Source of the DNA: Polychytrium aggregatum
Taxonomy: Eukaryota > Chytridiomycota > Chytridiomycetes > Polychytriales
Reading direction: 5' to 3'
Length of the DNA stretch: 64,000 nt
Assembly (NCBI RefSeq): GCF_025602895.1
Contig: NW_026516203.1
Location: 930,001 to 994,000 of the forward strand
Shown here: piece after piece, positions 44,701 to 57,413 of the stretch
Layout of the letters: each line of letters opens with the position of its first letter
How positions within the stretch are numbered: the stretch's first letter is position 1
Program-made: the position numbers and the translations under genes
Notes under the pieces: model-generated
Databases searched by the model: none
What the model saw: only the letters and a program-made list of their open reading frames with translations
What the model was told of the DNA's origin: nothing

Positions 44701-47700
44701 CGGATTTCGGTATACTTTTCTTCCATGTTGGACTCGACAATGTTGTTGACGATGAAGAGGATCTTGTCCTGGACGGCTTCGGGCGGAACCTCCGAGAACT
44801 GCTCGCTGTTGATGATCAGGGACTCGATCCGCAGGGCAGTGAACACCACCGGCTCCTCCGGTGGCTGATCGGCAGCGATGCCATTTGCAATGTCCTTGGG
44901 CAGCTCGTCCTTGGCTTTGGTGTCCATCAGCTGGCCAGTGAGATCCGTGATTCCACCGGGAACGACATTGGCAGGATTGGACAACGTGCTGATTCGCTGG
45001 ATCAGATCGGGATATCGCTCGTGCAGATGGGGGATTTGAACCAGCAGACCGCAGTACTGGGGCCACTCGGCCAGCCGACTCTCGAACTGCAGTAGCGCGT
45101 TCATTCCAAAGGTGAAGAGCTTGGAGTTGATGGGCTGCCGCAGGCCGTCAAGCACATAGCGCAAGGCAATGCCGAGGGCCATCGAGTTGACAATCTGGTG
45201 CCGGATCAGCGAGCCAAACAGGCAGCTGGTGATCAGCAGCGCCTTGTCGGGGTACTCGGCAAAGAACTTGTACTCGCCAAAGAGGTTTTGGATCATGCAC
45301 TTGAACACCTCCTGATCGCGCGGGTTCGCCGAGCCCTTCAGGCCCTGCAGCAGGTCGATTGTCTGCGGGATCGACATATCGCCCTTGAAAATGCGGTTGT
45401 AATAGGAGCTTGTCTCGTCCTCGACATCGGGGGAGAAAGTGCTGGCATCCAGAGAGCCGCCGGGGACAATCGACTCTTCGGGCGGTGCGGCAAGAGGCAC
45501 AATGCGGGGGTACAGCTGAGCGCCAAGACTGAACACGTTTCGGAATATCTCGGCGTTTTCAGGAGACATGGCACTCAGCGAGCTGAGGACCCGGAAGTAG
45601 GTCGTCACTACCTCGACCGAGAGAGGGACAGAGACGGGCGGATGGGTGCTGCCCTCCTGCCTCATGCTCTGGATCGTGAACTTTTCGTTGAGGAACTCCA
45701 GACAGGCGCGGACGAAGAGATCCCCGTCCTCACGGATGTGGTCGAGCAGCCATTTTTCAAAGTTGAGATAGTCCCGGCGAGAAGCGAGCGAGGCCAAATC
45801 CAGTGCGAACGGATAGGACTTTGTTTCCAAAACTTGCGACAGAGACTGCCAGAGACAAGCGAGGCCAGGATACACAGTGAATGCAGTATGTCAGTCTCTC
45901 GAATGAGCACCGGATTTATAGCCATCATACAACGACAGCAATCGCATGGGGTAGCAGAGCCGCGCGCTGGTGCCCGCCAAGGAAGTGTCGGGATCGGTGG
46001 GAGGCCTACCTTGGTCTCCTGGGTCACGTCCAGGATCCGGGACAAGAGTGCCGGGTCCTTCGAGTACAGAAGCAGCAACCCGTTGATGACCAGGGACTGC
46101 GACGCTTGCCAGACACGCGGCAGCACCGCCGCAGAATTCACATGTCCGGCCAGGAACATCAAGGCCAGGTTGGAGCTGAAATCCTTGGTCAGAGTTGTCC
46201 ATGGTGGCTGGGGCGAGATGAAGCAGTTGGGATGCGGGGCGAATGAGCTGATGACAGACGCTCAAAGAGCAGCGGGAGCAGCTGCACGAAGAGCGTGGGG
46301 TGTGGGGAAAAAAAGGCAATGCTTACAGGGATCTGGGAGAGAGCAATCAGGAGCACTTCGGGCGATTGGGTCGCGGCCTGGTCCAGAACCAGCTTGACTT
46401 GCTCTGATAGTCCATCTGCCTCCACAGCCGAGAGCCGGCAAAGGCTCTCAACGACATCCACGCTATTCCAGATCGAGTTGGTACTGAAGGGCAAAGCAAC
46501 GGGCAGGGCCTCAAAGACAATCGCTTTGCGCAGAGGGAGCTTATTCATGGTGACGAGAACAGGGTGGTTCTCAATGAGCTCTTTGAGGAAGCCAAACTGT
46601 GCCTGGGGATTCTCCCAGGGTTCCAGAAACGCTGCCAGAGGGAATTCGGAGGAATCCTGAGGAGGGACGTCACGAAACAGAGACAGCCGAGGCAGAAGAT
46701 GATGTTGGGTCAGCATTAACAGCCAAAGCACAAACAGGATGAACCACGCTTTGCGATCGAGCACGTCGCAGGCGAGGGAAGCGGCATGCCAAAGTCGCAA
46801 CACGGCAGTTTCTCTGACGATCATGTGTTGACGCAGGCTGTAGAGGCATCGCCGGTATACGCGACCTTACCCCAACGCCGGTTCTGATGGCATTCACAAT
46901 CAGGTTATATCCGCCTGGCGATACACTATCCAACTCGGGAGAATCAAGCGCACGGCCCAGCTTTATCCAGTCAATGTCGACACCCTGGATAAGGATCGGG
47001 ATGGCTTAGCAGAGGACATTCGCGGCTGTGCCAGATTTGCATGTTGCTGACAACACATCGTAGCGGGGAAATATGCTCGGAAGACATCCAAAGGGCAGGG
47101 TCGGGCTAGGTACTCACGAGAGAGACCGCGTTGGTAATGACGCGGCTGGCGTCCCATGTGGACGGGGCTTCGTCCGGCAGGTCAGCAATGATAGTCGATG
47201 CCAGCGAGAGATCGGATGAAAGCCCATCGACGGTTTGCGCCATCATTCTCAGGACGGATGCGATGTGCGATTCAGAAAAAGTTTCGCTGGCGTTCGAGGT
47301 GGATATTCCGGCGTGTTGGAAAACGGACTGGAGAGAGTCATCGGAATAGGTGGAGACATATCCCAAGTCCTGCAGGAGCTTGGATATGCTAACGTTCGCA
47401 TCGATTTCCGACCTAGATCGACACGGAAACCAACAGGATCAGAAGGGATCAGATGACTGCCGAGCGGATGCCGGAGAGGGGATATTGGAGAGCGGATGTT
47501 GGAGAGCAACAAAGCCTCAAGAAAGGCGCGGAAGAACCCCTCAGGGAGCGCTTTCGAACGTACGCCCAACAGCAACAGCGATAAAACAATGCAATCGACA
47601 TTCATCGTAGCATGGCGGTGCATCGAGGCGATACCGTGCTCGAGTCAAGGGCACATACATTTTGGATGCAGCTTCGATCAATGAAAATCGGTCAGAAGAG

Positions 47701-47850
47701 TCCAGGCGAGGAGATGAGTGCTTTGGGATCAAGCCCAGATTGGACGATACGATGATGAAAAAGACACCGAGATGGAGCGAGCTATAGGCCGAATCGTCTC
47801 GGATCTCGATACTAGCCGAGGTGGTAAGAAAGTTTCTACAGATTAAGAGA
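38794..47850 (-). CDS. NOT1: NOT1, scaffold subunit of the CCR4-NOT deadenylase complex (5' end unresolved)
   Basis: Twenty-one in-phase exons from 47659-~47850, 47118-47412, 46871-46984, 46327-46656, 46010-46207 and 44403-45845 (481 codons) down to 38794-38995. The others are 43984-44215, 43709-43885, 43411-43544, 43170-43308, 42971-43062, 42712-42846, 42413-42578, 42078-42208, 41644-41940, 41235-41539, 40532-41110, 40209-40323, 39460-40087 and 39111-39243. Together they give about 2010 residues. Order and motifs follow NOT1: [14 protein letters not shown] in the N-terminal HEAT part, [14 protein letters not shown], the MIF4G-like CAF1-binding part ending [19 protein letters not shown], the DUF3819 helices ([30 protein letters not shown]), and the conserved Not module [18 protein letters not shown] / [19 protein letters not shown]. 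Ends in a poly-Gln tail. It scaffolds mRNA deadenylation. An intron holds a GATGGAGGTA repeat (39340-39415). N-terminal exons above 47850 were not resolved. Confidence 0.93.
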
Positions 47851-49871
47851 GCTGATGGGGTGGCAAGTCGAAGCACAAGTCACCGTTGGGCGGGATAGGT
47901 TGCAGGAGACCCAGGCCACCACCCCGTTGGGACAGAGGAGCAACAGAGACATTAGCGGCGAGCGATGGCGACAAGACACAGCCGTCTCCTTGCTCTGCGA
48001 TGGACCGTTTCCCATGTCCGGGATGCGGGCAGTGGACCCAGATCTAGATCAGGCTCTGAGCCGGGCACTGGATGGAGCGCTGGTTCTGGATCTAGATCTG
48101 GGCCAAAGCCAAGATCTGACATCTGGACCTACCCTCTTTGCTAAGATCGGGATGGGTGAGGAGAGCAAGACCCGTCGAAAGTAGTCTCTTTGAGGTGGAG
48201 CCTGATTGCAAGAGTCCAAGAACCGTCGATTCGGAAAGGCGGATGCGCTGGGTCGGGTGGAAGGAGGCGACTGGCAGAGAGGGACGCGGCTGCTGGTCGA
48301 ACCACGACGAGTACAGAGGATGGGTTTGGGGCAGGTACGAGTGCGTAAAATTCTGTGGATGGATGGTTCGAGAAATGCGTACGTAGGGTGGAGAACGCAA
48401 ACGAGAGCGAGAGGCGGTCAGCGGCGAGCCGTCAGCGCATGGATCGATCGGACACGAGGAAGTGCCATCGTCGGACTGGAACGAGGAGCCTGCGATCAAG
48501 TGCCGTGGACGATGACGGAGATTGAACTTGGCTCCTGGGTATCCGTGGCGCCTGCGATTCTGACTCTGGAAGAAGACGGCGACACTCTGCAGCCGACACA
48601 GGGACCCGGACGACACAGCCACGCCCTGCGGGACTGTCGTGGGCTAGATCACCCTTACCAAGCAAGATTCGATGTCCTTGATGTACAGGACGTTCGAAGC
48701 CAGGTGGCGACGCTTGAGGGAGTGCGGATAGAAAGGGGAACAATCGATGGAAGGTAGCAAAGGACAGGGGTCTGTAGATGCCTGATCCAGCAAATGCATT
48801 AAGGTGAAGGGACTTTGGAAAGCAATCGCAGCTGCTTATGATCCAGACGAGACAGAGTGAAGGACCCGAGGCCACCGGAGCAAGTCAGAGGCCTTCGAGG
48901 ACCTGGCGAAGGCGAGAGAGGGGCGACGGAATAGAGTGATCCAGACAGAGCAGTGGTGGTGGAGATGGGAAGAGGAGGCGGCCGAGCCAGAGGGAGGGGT
49001 AATGGGAACACAGACGGATGCGACAAATAGATGCGTATGAGCTGGATGACCGAGGTATATACAGATGCGCGGAGGGCGGCGGTAGAAGCGACCCGGAGGA
49101 AAGAGGCGAGTTGCCGCTCAGCCAGCCCAGCAGACGGGGGGCGACAAGAGCAGGTGGGGTGGGGCCAGGAGTGGCAGGCGAGGCGAGCAGACAAACACCC
49201 GAGGGGCCGGAGGCAGCGGTCGGTTGGAGGAGAAGGCTCGAAAAAAAGGCAGCAGGACCGGCGGGCAAAGGCAAGTGGGAGGGCGATCAGGAGAGCGAGC
49301 GAGAACGGCCGAGAGCGGGCGAGAGCAGCCGAGAGCAGCCGAGAGCGGGCGAGAGCGCGCCAGAGACGGGGCGAGGGGCGAGAGAGGCAGAGGCGGGTGG
49401 ATCGAGCCACACGCCCCTGGCTCGAGCCAAGCGTAGTCGCGCACCCTGGCCCGAGGCGGCATGAGCCCGGACATGCGCACGTGACGGCGCGATGCACTCG
49501 ATCCGCCCGCACTCGATCCGCCCGCACTCGATCCACTCGATCCGCCCGCTTTTCTGCGTTTTCGCACAACCACTGTGTCTGTCCGCTCCCTGTCGCTTGC
49601 CTGCCTCCCTGTTCTCCATCTCCCGCCGATCTCCCCGTCGATCGGCCGCCATCCGAGCCGACGCATCGTCCTCCTGGGCAGCGGATGTCTTGGTACTCTG
49701 CTTCTGACTCGCCACCACCCAACATCGCCTTTGGCCGTCTTCGCTCTGCCCTCTTGCTTCTGGATATCCCCTCTGTTCCCACCGCTATCCTGAACTATCG
49801 GCCTGTTTCATCAATCACCTTCGTCCGCCGGCACAACAAGCAGCCCATCGCCTCCTCAAAGCTCCTATACA
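47851..49871. other. Two-kb GA/CT-skewed interval between NOT1 and the deubiquitinase
   Basis: It should hold the missing first NOT1 exons and both promoters. A minus-strand stretch near 48660-48850 (QLRLLSKVLHLNAFAG, RRHLASNVLYIKDIESCL then a GTAAGG donor) is a candidate NOT1 exon. The 49260-49400 part is dominated by GAGCGAGAG-type runs, and 49490-49550 has repeated CACTCGATCCGCCCG units. No gene was assigned. Confidence 0.4.
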
Positions 49872-52602
49872 ATGCCGATAGCCACTCTGAGTAAAACCCT
49901 CCACTTTGGCGAGCTCACACCCGACGACCTCCTTGGGGTTCTGCCGGAATCCGACATCATCAGCGCCTTTGGGGTGAGTCTCGTTACTGTGTCGTCACCA
50001 CACCAGAGCCTCGGGATTGATCCGACGCCCGGCCGTCTTGCACATTTGTCTCGTTTCCCATTTATGGATTTGCACCTTTTTTTTTTACATTCGTCCACGA
50101 TGATACCAGTCAAACACGACTTTTGAATCTCGTCGTTGTGGATCATGTTCACATTTGGCCTTGTTGCTCTCCACATCTCCGCGATCAGCATGACTGTGCC
50201 ATGCAGCCCAGCTGCCGCAGCTGCCGCAACTGCCCACCGCGGTTTGTGGCATAGCACTGTCTCTTCACTCGCTGATCTGTATTGGCTGTCGCCATCTATT
50301 TCTCAGGGATCATGGGAGGTACCGCCATCAACATGCACGCTCGATCTCGGTCCCGAAGCGTCGTCATCACCGTCACCACTGTCGTCACAACCAAACCCAG
50401 CGTCGTCCTCACCGTCAATACCGCCGCCATGCGAGTCAACCCGGTCATCCCGTCCTTTAGTTCCCAAACCATCGCCAGCTCCTGGTCACAGCCCGTTAGC
50501 CCATACCACTCCCGATAATTCTCACACCGACTCTACTCCCAACGGCGTTCACCCAAAACCGGATCACCCGACCACGGAAACGACTGGCTCGATATCACAA
50601 CCCCCGGCCTCCTCAAAACGATCAACCTCTCCCTCCTGCTCTATGGCTGCACCTTCCTCGAATGCTGGCACCGAAATACCTTCTACCCAGGAAGCAACCG
50701 CTTCGTCTGGCCAAGGTGAGCACCGTCTGGAACCACTTGGTGCTGTCCGGTACTGCCAAGGGCGGTCCTCTGGACGACTACAACTCTAAGCAAGTGCGAC
50801 ATGGTCTGGAGCTGTAGCATATCAGCACTCGGTCCACAAGCACTAACCGATCCGTGTGCCCCTGCAGAACCGCAACCAGAGTCGATCATCCGGAATCCGC
50901 CTGCAGCATCCCCTGCCCCTGTTGTTTCCAAGCCTGCGCCCCCAAAGGTCTGGGCCGACCTCCTGCGATCCTCCAATGCTGGCCAGTCAGGCCAATCTGG
51001 TATCGTTTCGATCACAAACGGCATCGATAAGAGCCGGAATGGCTTGGGCAAGAAGGACGCTGGTAAGCAGCACTAGTCCGTTTCTGATAGCGCTCATGCT
51101 ACGACACTGTTGCCCCGCAAACTCATCCAACTGACTGCATCGGAGCTCATGTTCGTGCTCACTCTCCCCGTCTCCAGCCGGTCGCAAGCCCGTCAAGACC
51201 CTCACCATCCCTCGCGGCTTGATCAACAGCGGCAATACCTGCTGGTTCAATGCCATTCTGCATCCCCTCGTGCACTGCCCGCAGTTCAAGCAGATCTTGA
51301 AGCACCACGTCAAGTTGGTCAAGCCCTCGCCGGTCCCCGACTACCCGCTCCTCCACGCCCTCTCAGATTTCATGGCCAAATTCCCGACGTCGTCTGTGGC
51401 CGACGAGGCTAGCAAGGATGACCCCAGCTTGGCCGAAATCGGCGATGCCTTTGTTCCTGAGGATGTCTACAGCGCCTTGAAAACCAAGATTGAGTCGATG
51501 CGTGGCCACCAGGAAGATGCCGAGGAGTTCCTTGGGTTTATTCTCGACGGACTCCACGAGGAACTGGTGGCTCTGGGTGAGAAATCTGGGAAGCCCCTCG
51601 AAAGAGCCGAAAAGGATGCCTGGACCGAGGTCGGACCCAAGAACAAGCCCCAGACGGTCCGGAAAATCGGAAGTAGCGAGAGCGCCATCACGCAGCTCTT
51701 TGGCGGCAAGCTGAGATCCATCATCAGCTACCCCGGCGCAAAGAACAACCCGATTCTGGAGCGTTTCCACTCCCTCCAGCTGGAAATTTCGGGGCCCAAG
51801 ATCTTCCACCTGCACGACGCCCTCCGCAACCTCACCGCCTCCGAGATCCTGGACGAGTACGTGTCATCGACCAAGGGACGCAAGCTTGACGGGGTGACCA
51901 AGCGAATCCTGATCGACTCGACACCGCCCGTGCTCATTATCCACTTCAAGCGCTTCGTCTTTGACAACTGGACCCCCGTGAAGCTCTCAAAACATGTCTC
52001 GTATCCTCTCACGCTGAAGCTCACTCCAGGTAGGTTTTGCGCCGAGTCTCGGTCTCAGTCTTAGTCGAAAGCGATGGCGTATTGAGTGAGCAGCGGCCTG
52101 GGCGGCCTGGGCGTCGGCGATCGCGATATAAGACGATTTGAAGAATCTCGCCCGGTAGGACCGCGTGCCTCCTGAGATCGAGCAACGACTGACGCCAGCA
52201 CTGGCTCCACCTATTGCTGCCGGAATTACACCAGATATCTTGTCGCCCGGATGGTCAGAGGCCCTGCCCGAGTATCAGCTGTTTGCCGGTACGTTGTCCT
52301 CGCCCGCTCGTGCTCTGTCGTGTTGTGTCGTGCTCTGTCATGCTCTGCCGTCTGTGCAACTAGTCTGACAATACCGCCATCGCCCCATCACCCCATCGTG
52401 TCGCCCATCGTCCTCCTATGAAGTCATCTATCACCACGGCCAGTACACCAACGGAGGGCATTATACCTGTGACGTCATGCGCGAGTATGGCGACTGGCTG
52501 CGAATGGATGACGAGCTCGTCACGTTCATCACCGCGGACGAGGTCTGTGAAGAAAAGCCCGATCGACAACCGTACTTGCTGTTCTACCGATCAAGCAAAT
52601 AA
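49872..52602 (+). CDS. USP10/Ubp3-like ubiquitin carboxyl-terminal hydrolase
   Basis: Six exons: 49872-49973, 50307-50715, 50868-51062, 51178-52029, 52199-52288, 52424-52602; 1827 nt, 608 residues. The N-terminal 230 residues are Ser/Pro/Thr-rich, probably disordered. The USP fold starts at PRGLINSGNTCWFNAILHPL, with catalytic Cys at about residue 254. It continues with MRGHQEDAEEFLGFILDGL and VLIIHFKRFVFD, and closes with the His box YHHGQYTNGGHYTCDV and LRMDDELVTF. The sequence order is that of USP10 and yeast Ubp3. These deubiquitinases act in the cytoplasm in stress-granule, ER-Golgi and ribophagy control, Ubp3 together with the cofactor Bre5. Exon 5 begins at 52199 because the alternative acceptor upstream leaves an in-frame TAG. 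Confidence 0.9.
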
Positions 52603-52852
52603 GCCCATGCCCAAGCGTGCGCCGCACTTCCCCCCCCCCATTCTCTGGGCGAGATGTGTCAGTGGGCATGTCTCCACCCGCTCGCTCGCTCGCTCGCTCA
52701 GCCCTTTTCCTCGCAAACTGTCATCCCTATTTTTATCGACTCCTGTGCTTCTCTCGCCCGCATTTCCACCGCCGCTATTGCCGCCATTCCCCACCATAAG
52801 CTTCTCCCCTCGCTTCGTGCCCCCCCCCCAAACGTGAATATAATGCAGTTTA

Positions 52853-53259
52853 CAGCGTTTCCAAAATGAAATGGGACACCCCCGTTTTTAACCAGGACAG
52901 TTGTTTTTTCTGGAACCTGAATACACCCACCCACTCATCGCATTCATGGCCAAGCACAGCACCATCTTGATATCGAGAAACTACACTTTGTCCGGAGCTG
53001 TGCAAGCTGCCATACGCTGTGGGATCGAGACATCAATGCCTCACGGTGCATGATCTCGGTATGCCAGTCGATCATCGCCACAGGAGATCGACCGAGTGTA
53101 TTCAAGACTGTGCTCCCGAAACCAACCAAAACAAAGAGATTGCCAACGAAGACAGGAGTGCAATCACATGGCCTGTTCACCGGGGCCTACAAGTCAGTCA
53201 GCGGGGTTCAGACATCTGAAGCCAGGAAGTGACTGTCTCGTTTCTTTCTGGACCGACTG
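52853..53259 (+). mobile_element. 407-bp internally deleted Fanzor element
   Basis: TA at 52851-52852 and 53260-53261 flank it. The left end (CAGCGTTTCC, then GGGACACCCCCGTTTTTAAC) is the transposase-side terminal repeat. The right end (CTGTCTCGTTTCTTTCTGG) is the Fanzor-side repeat. The interior keeps only the last third of Fanzor: HFVRSCASCHTLWDRDIN, CQSIIATGDRPSVFKTVLPK and a stop at 53230-53232, with N-A-A-R-N decayed to NASRCM. It is closer to the 21265 copy than to the 6777 copy. It is the same structural type as the decayed relic at 18300. Confidence 0.85.
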
Positions 53260-53483
53260 TATCAGGCAACTCGACAGGTCCAGTCGGACTCTAGCAACAT
53301 CTCGCAGGTGGCGCCAACAAGAAAGCAGCAGCCCGAACCAGCGCTGCCAGGATAGATAGAGACGATTACGGATGCAGAAGTAGAGCTGGCGCTGCCAGCG
53401 ATCTATGTATTTTGGCTTGGTTGGCAGCACGATGGATTGGTCAGTGAGCGAGCACACCGGTGTGCACGGGTCGGTGGCTATGG

Positions 53484-55743
53484 CTATTGGCTCCGCTTTT
53501 TGAAGATGAAAACAAAGATCAGCAGGACAATGAGCACCACCAGCAAAGCAATCAGAGCCTTGGCAGCCCAGGTATTCTGCTTCTCGGCAGCCTGCGGCGA
53601 GTGGGAGAAGGAAGGAGAGAGGCCAGAGTTGAACCGCCCGAGAGCCAAGTCAAGTCAAGCCAAGCCAAGCCAAAACGGAGCGATGGCGAATCGGTCCAGA
53701 TTGAAGGGTCGTTGCATATTGAGTCGTTCCAGAGAATGAATCAGACCATGTCGGCATTTGCCAGGTCGATAAAATGAATCAGGTCAGGAACGGCACACAC
53801 GCAGCTCCTATTGCTGAGGAGGGACGACAACCCGGCAGGACCTGGCTCAACCTGGGCAGCCGACACACATGGTCTCTGCTGTCCGCGCATGAAACCCGAT
53901 TCGGCTTTCTCCCCTCGTCCCTACCTTGGTGAGCTCGCCGTGAGCCTTCTCGACATGCACTGCCACTTGCTCAATGTTGTAGTCGATTCGATCCAGAATC
54001 GTGCCCTGGTCGATGACCATGGTCTGCAGCTCCTGGAAGATATGGGCCAGACCCTGAATAGACTTGACGATCTCGTTGATATCCCTCTCCCTCTGGGATA
54101 TCACGCGCTCGTTGTCAGCGACGACTGCCAGCTGAGCATCCGTGAATACCTGGCCAAAGACATATTGGAGAGGAGGTTGAGATGAATCGCGAGTGAGCGG
54201 TGTAGATTCCACCTTCAACAGCGCATGTCCAGCTGGATGGCGCCGAGCCAGAGTGGGGTAGACTTTGCCTGGTCCAAGGCCGACTCGGAGCCTCACTTCG
54301 GCTTCCCTTTCCACATCCGAAATGCCGCTGTTTCCAGTCCAGTCGAGATGCACGGCTTACCACATCCAAATCCTCGTCCTCCGGGTTCTCTTCTGCTGTA
54401 AAAACCGTGCTGGACTTGTTCTTTCTCCCGCGGAGTTCTGTTCACAGCCACGATCGATGCAGTTAGTCCCATCGTCCTGCTATTGGCCCCTGGATCAACG
54501 TCGGGATCGGAACCAGGCTGCATCTGCGGTCGGCGTGAATGCATGACCGCCCCTCTCCATTGTCGGCTCCACCGGGCTCCACCGGGCTTACTGTTGAGAT
54601 ACGAAGACTGTATCTTGCGGTAGGTCGTCGAGAGATCTTGCAGCTTTGTCGCAAGTGCCGTCTGGATGTTCTTGCCCAGAACTTTGGTCTGGGCGGTCTC
54701 GTCTGTGGCCTTTTGCTCGCTGTGTACTTTGTTGATTTTCTTCTTGCAGTCTTGAAACATCTGACAAATCACCAGCGACGCAGCAGAGATGAGAGCGAAT
54801 CAGCACATGGCAGGACAAACACCCACGGCTGGTCAAGGACTGGGAGGAGCAGGAATCTTGCGGGCTGCATTGCCATCCGAACGGGCATCGACAGCATCTC
54901 CCCAGAAATTGAGCAGCCATGGCATGGACGGATAGGTGAATGGCATTGCCTTCGGTGCTGGCTACCTTTGCAATGGTTTCGTTCAGCCGCTCTATCGTCT
55001 CCTCGTCTTCAAGGTTGTCGTCAAAACCAGGCATCAGGTGCTTCTTTTGCAGAGCCTGCAAGGTCGTCACTGTGATGCGGACGCAGCCAGGTTACTCCTC
55101 GGCAGACGAGCGTCAGGCCAGGACATCGCAACACTTACGCTTCTCCTTGATTCGACCGATAACTTCCTCGACCTAAGGCACACCGGGGACGCAACAGCAT
55201 CTGTCATTGCCTCCGTCCAGCACAATGACTCCGCGATGTCTCCAAGGTGCTCACGACGGCAAACGTGATAGAAGACGGCCCTCTGGCAGCCGCTCCGGGA
55301 ATCTGGTTGAATGCCCGTGAGCTTCTTGGCTTGGCTCGACTCACCTCATCAACGACATCGACCCTAATCCGGCCGAGAGCAATGGCCCCGTTGAGGATCG
55401 ACAAACGAGCAAAGGCCGGCCGGCGTCAAGCATGCATGCATATGAATGTGAATCCAAGCGCCAAGCAGGGGCAGAGCCAACGGTCAGCAAAATCGCTGGT
55501 TGCGCATCGGGCGACCAGACACCCGCACATAGATGACCAAAGCGCCCGCTTCGACGGCCGACTTTACCATTTCGGAGGCAAAATCGACATCTGGACGACA
55601 ACCTCGGACTGCTCGTTGGAGATGAGCCCAGCGCTCTCAGAAGCGTCGATGCTGGGCCGGACGGCTGCCGGGAAAGGCCGCTTGGACCGGCCAAGGGTAT
55701 TGCGGTATTGCAAGAAGAGCACTGTCCGTGATCGTGTGGCCAT
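53484..55743 (-). CDS. TLG2: Tlg2/syntaxin-16-type Qa-SNARE
   Basis: Eight exons: 55568-55743, 55345-55363 (19 nt), 55139-55172, 54966-55069, 54592-54760, 54361-54437, 53925-54149, 53484-53591; 912 nt, 303 residues. The N-terminus MATRSRTVLFLQYRN matches syntaxin-16. PPKWVDVVDEVEEVIGRIKEK and KKHLMPGFDDN follow, and then the three-helix Habc part. The SNARE motif is INEIVKSIQGLAHIFQELQT with the central Gln layer in MVIDQGTILDRIDYNIEQ. A C-terminal anchor (ALIALLVVLIVLLIFVFIF) precedes KKRSQ. Tlg2 works at the trans-Golgi/early endosome in endosome-to-Golgi fusion and pairs with the SM protein Vps45. The 19-nt exon is needed to restore WVDVVDE. Confidence 0.92.
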
Positions 55744-57413
55744 GGCGTTGGCGAGAGCAGGGTTGGCGAGGCGATAGGATCGAGCCGCAGCGGGTGTGGA
55801 GTGAAAGGGGCGGCGGGAACGGGAGCGGATGGAGAAGGATGGAGATGGATGGAGATGGATGATCAAGGTCAAGACCAGGGTGCGGGCGCACTTGAATGAC
55901 TCGGGGGTGAAGGCGAGACCTGCCGCAGGCCCAGACAGAACAGACCGACAGACAGCTGCAGCGAGAGTGTTGGCATCGAATGCAATGCAGACGAACCACG
56001 TCCTGCAGTCGATGCCCGTCGTGTTGGTGGAGATGCATATGCCGGTGGGAGGGAGGGCGATTGGCTGGAAACGTCAGAGCATCGGGGCGGGACACCCACA
56101 CTCGCCAATCAGCAAATATGCAAGGCGATAAGTGGCAGCGACCAGCATGTTCGCTCATCCAAAATCAGATCATGCTTGCATGTCCGTCCTGTGGGCCGAG
56201 GCCATCGTCCGTGTCCGGTGGTCGCAGTCGACACATTGCAATCCAGGATGGCAGACTGAGGGGCTGCCGGACTGACCGTCGTGTGCGATTCGACCTCGTC
56301 GATGTCGCAGTTGATGCCCCGGTTGATGCCCCGGTTGATGCCCCGGTTGATACCCCCAATCCATTTCCTGTCCATTTCCTGTCCATTTCCTGTCCGTTTC
56401 CCCGTCTGTGCCCGGAAACGCTGCACCAGCACGCACCAGGTGTGCTCACCAGACAGCGCCGTCGACGTTCCCACCGCCTTTACGGCCCTGCATCCCCATG
56501 CCCAAAAGCATCCCCATCAGAACTCTGCCCGGCAGGCAACAAAAAAGCGAGCGATTTTCGCGGCAAGTTCGTCCATGGCGATATGCGCGTGATCTCGATG
56601 ATCTTGCCCAGCTCCCAGAAGGCGAAACCTGCGCTTGAAAACCATGTTCCCACACCGATCATGGACACCCGACTTGGAGCCAGGCAAGCTGGCTGCATGT
56701 CCCGGCCAGCACAGACCAGCACAAACCAGCACAGACCAGCACAGACCAGCACAGACCAGCACCGGCCTGCTCGACCTGCCGCTCGATATCCTTCTCACGC
56801 CGATTCCATCCTCCCCACCCCAGGCAACCACGCAGCCGTCTCGTCTGCCACCGGCCCTCCACCAGCCGCGCAGCTGGTCAGATGGGCTCGACCGAGCATC
56901 CAGCCCGTGCTGCAAGGCACACGAGCGGCTTTGCCACAAGGCCAGGGCAGCAAGTTACTCGCACAATTGCACCTCAGGGGCGGCTGGTTGAGCAGCCGAT
57001 ACCACACTGTACCCGCTGTGCTGGGATGTACAGCGGGTGGCCTCTCCCGTGCTGTCACAAGGGCCACCCATGGCCCCGCCAGGCGCCGTCCTTGCTTTCG
57101 GGCAGGTCACTTGCCGTCTCGTGGTGGTGCACAAACGTATGCCGCCTCTCGTCACTGCCGGGGCCCGCCTTGCTTCTGACCGTGGTGCTCACGTTCGTCG
57201 GTCCGCGCCGGCATCTGGATGGAAGAAAAAGAGAAAGGACGCTGGCAAATACCCGCGGCAACAGTCCGCTTTCGGCCATGTCAGCGACATCGCCGAGGCA
57301 TAAGTACTCCGGGCTCGACCCGGGATGCCTTGGGCCGCACCACAGCCTCATCCAGACTCTGCCTCCTCCCTCTTGGCCAGTCGCTGCTCCAACCACCACT
57401 ACTCCGGCCTGTC
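55744..57413. other. 1.7-kb intergenic region with several tandem-repeat tracts
   Basis: It lies between the divergent TLG2 and LPMO genes. Tandem units include GTTGATGCCCCG (56306-56355), CCATTTCCTGT (56363-56400) and ACCAGCACAG (56705-56765). The long plus-strand open frame (55980-57179) is a by-product of this composition and shows no recognisable domain. Confidence 0.4.

Noticed and set aside
44619-46397. Long plus-strand frames opposite NOT1
   Set aside because: Antisense of the 481-codon NOT1 exon and neighbours, whose minus-strand frame is clearly conserved.
48206-48757. 183-codon plus-strand frame
   Set aside because: Arg/Gly-rich, no recognisable domain, lies in a GA-skewed interval where open frames are expected by composition.
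55980-57179. 399-codon plus-strand frame upstream of the LPMO
   Set aside because: Driven by tandem repeats (GTTGATGCCCCG, ACCAGCACAG). It has no domain, and equally long frames occur in other phases there.
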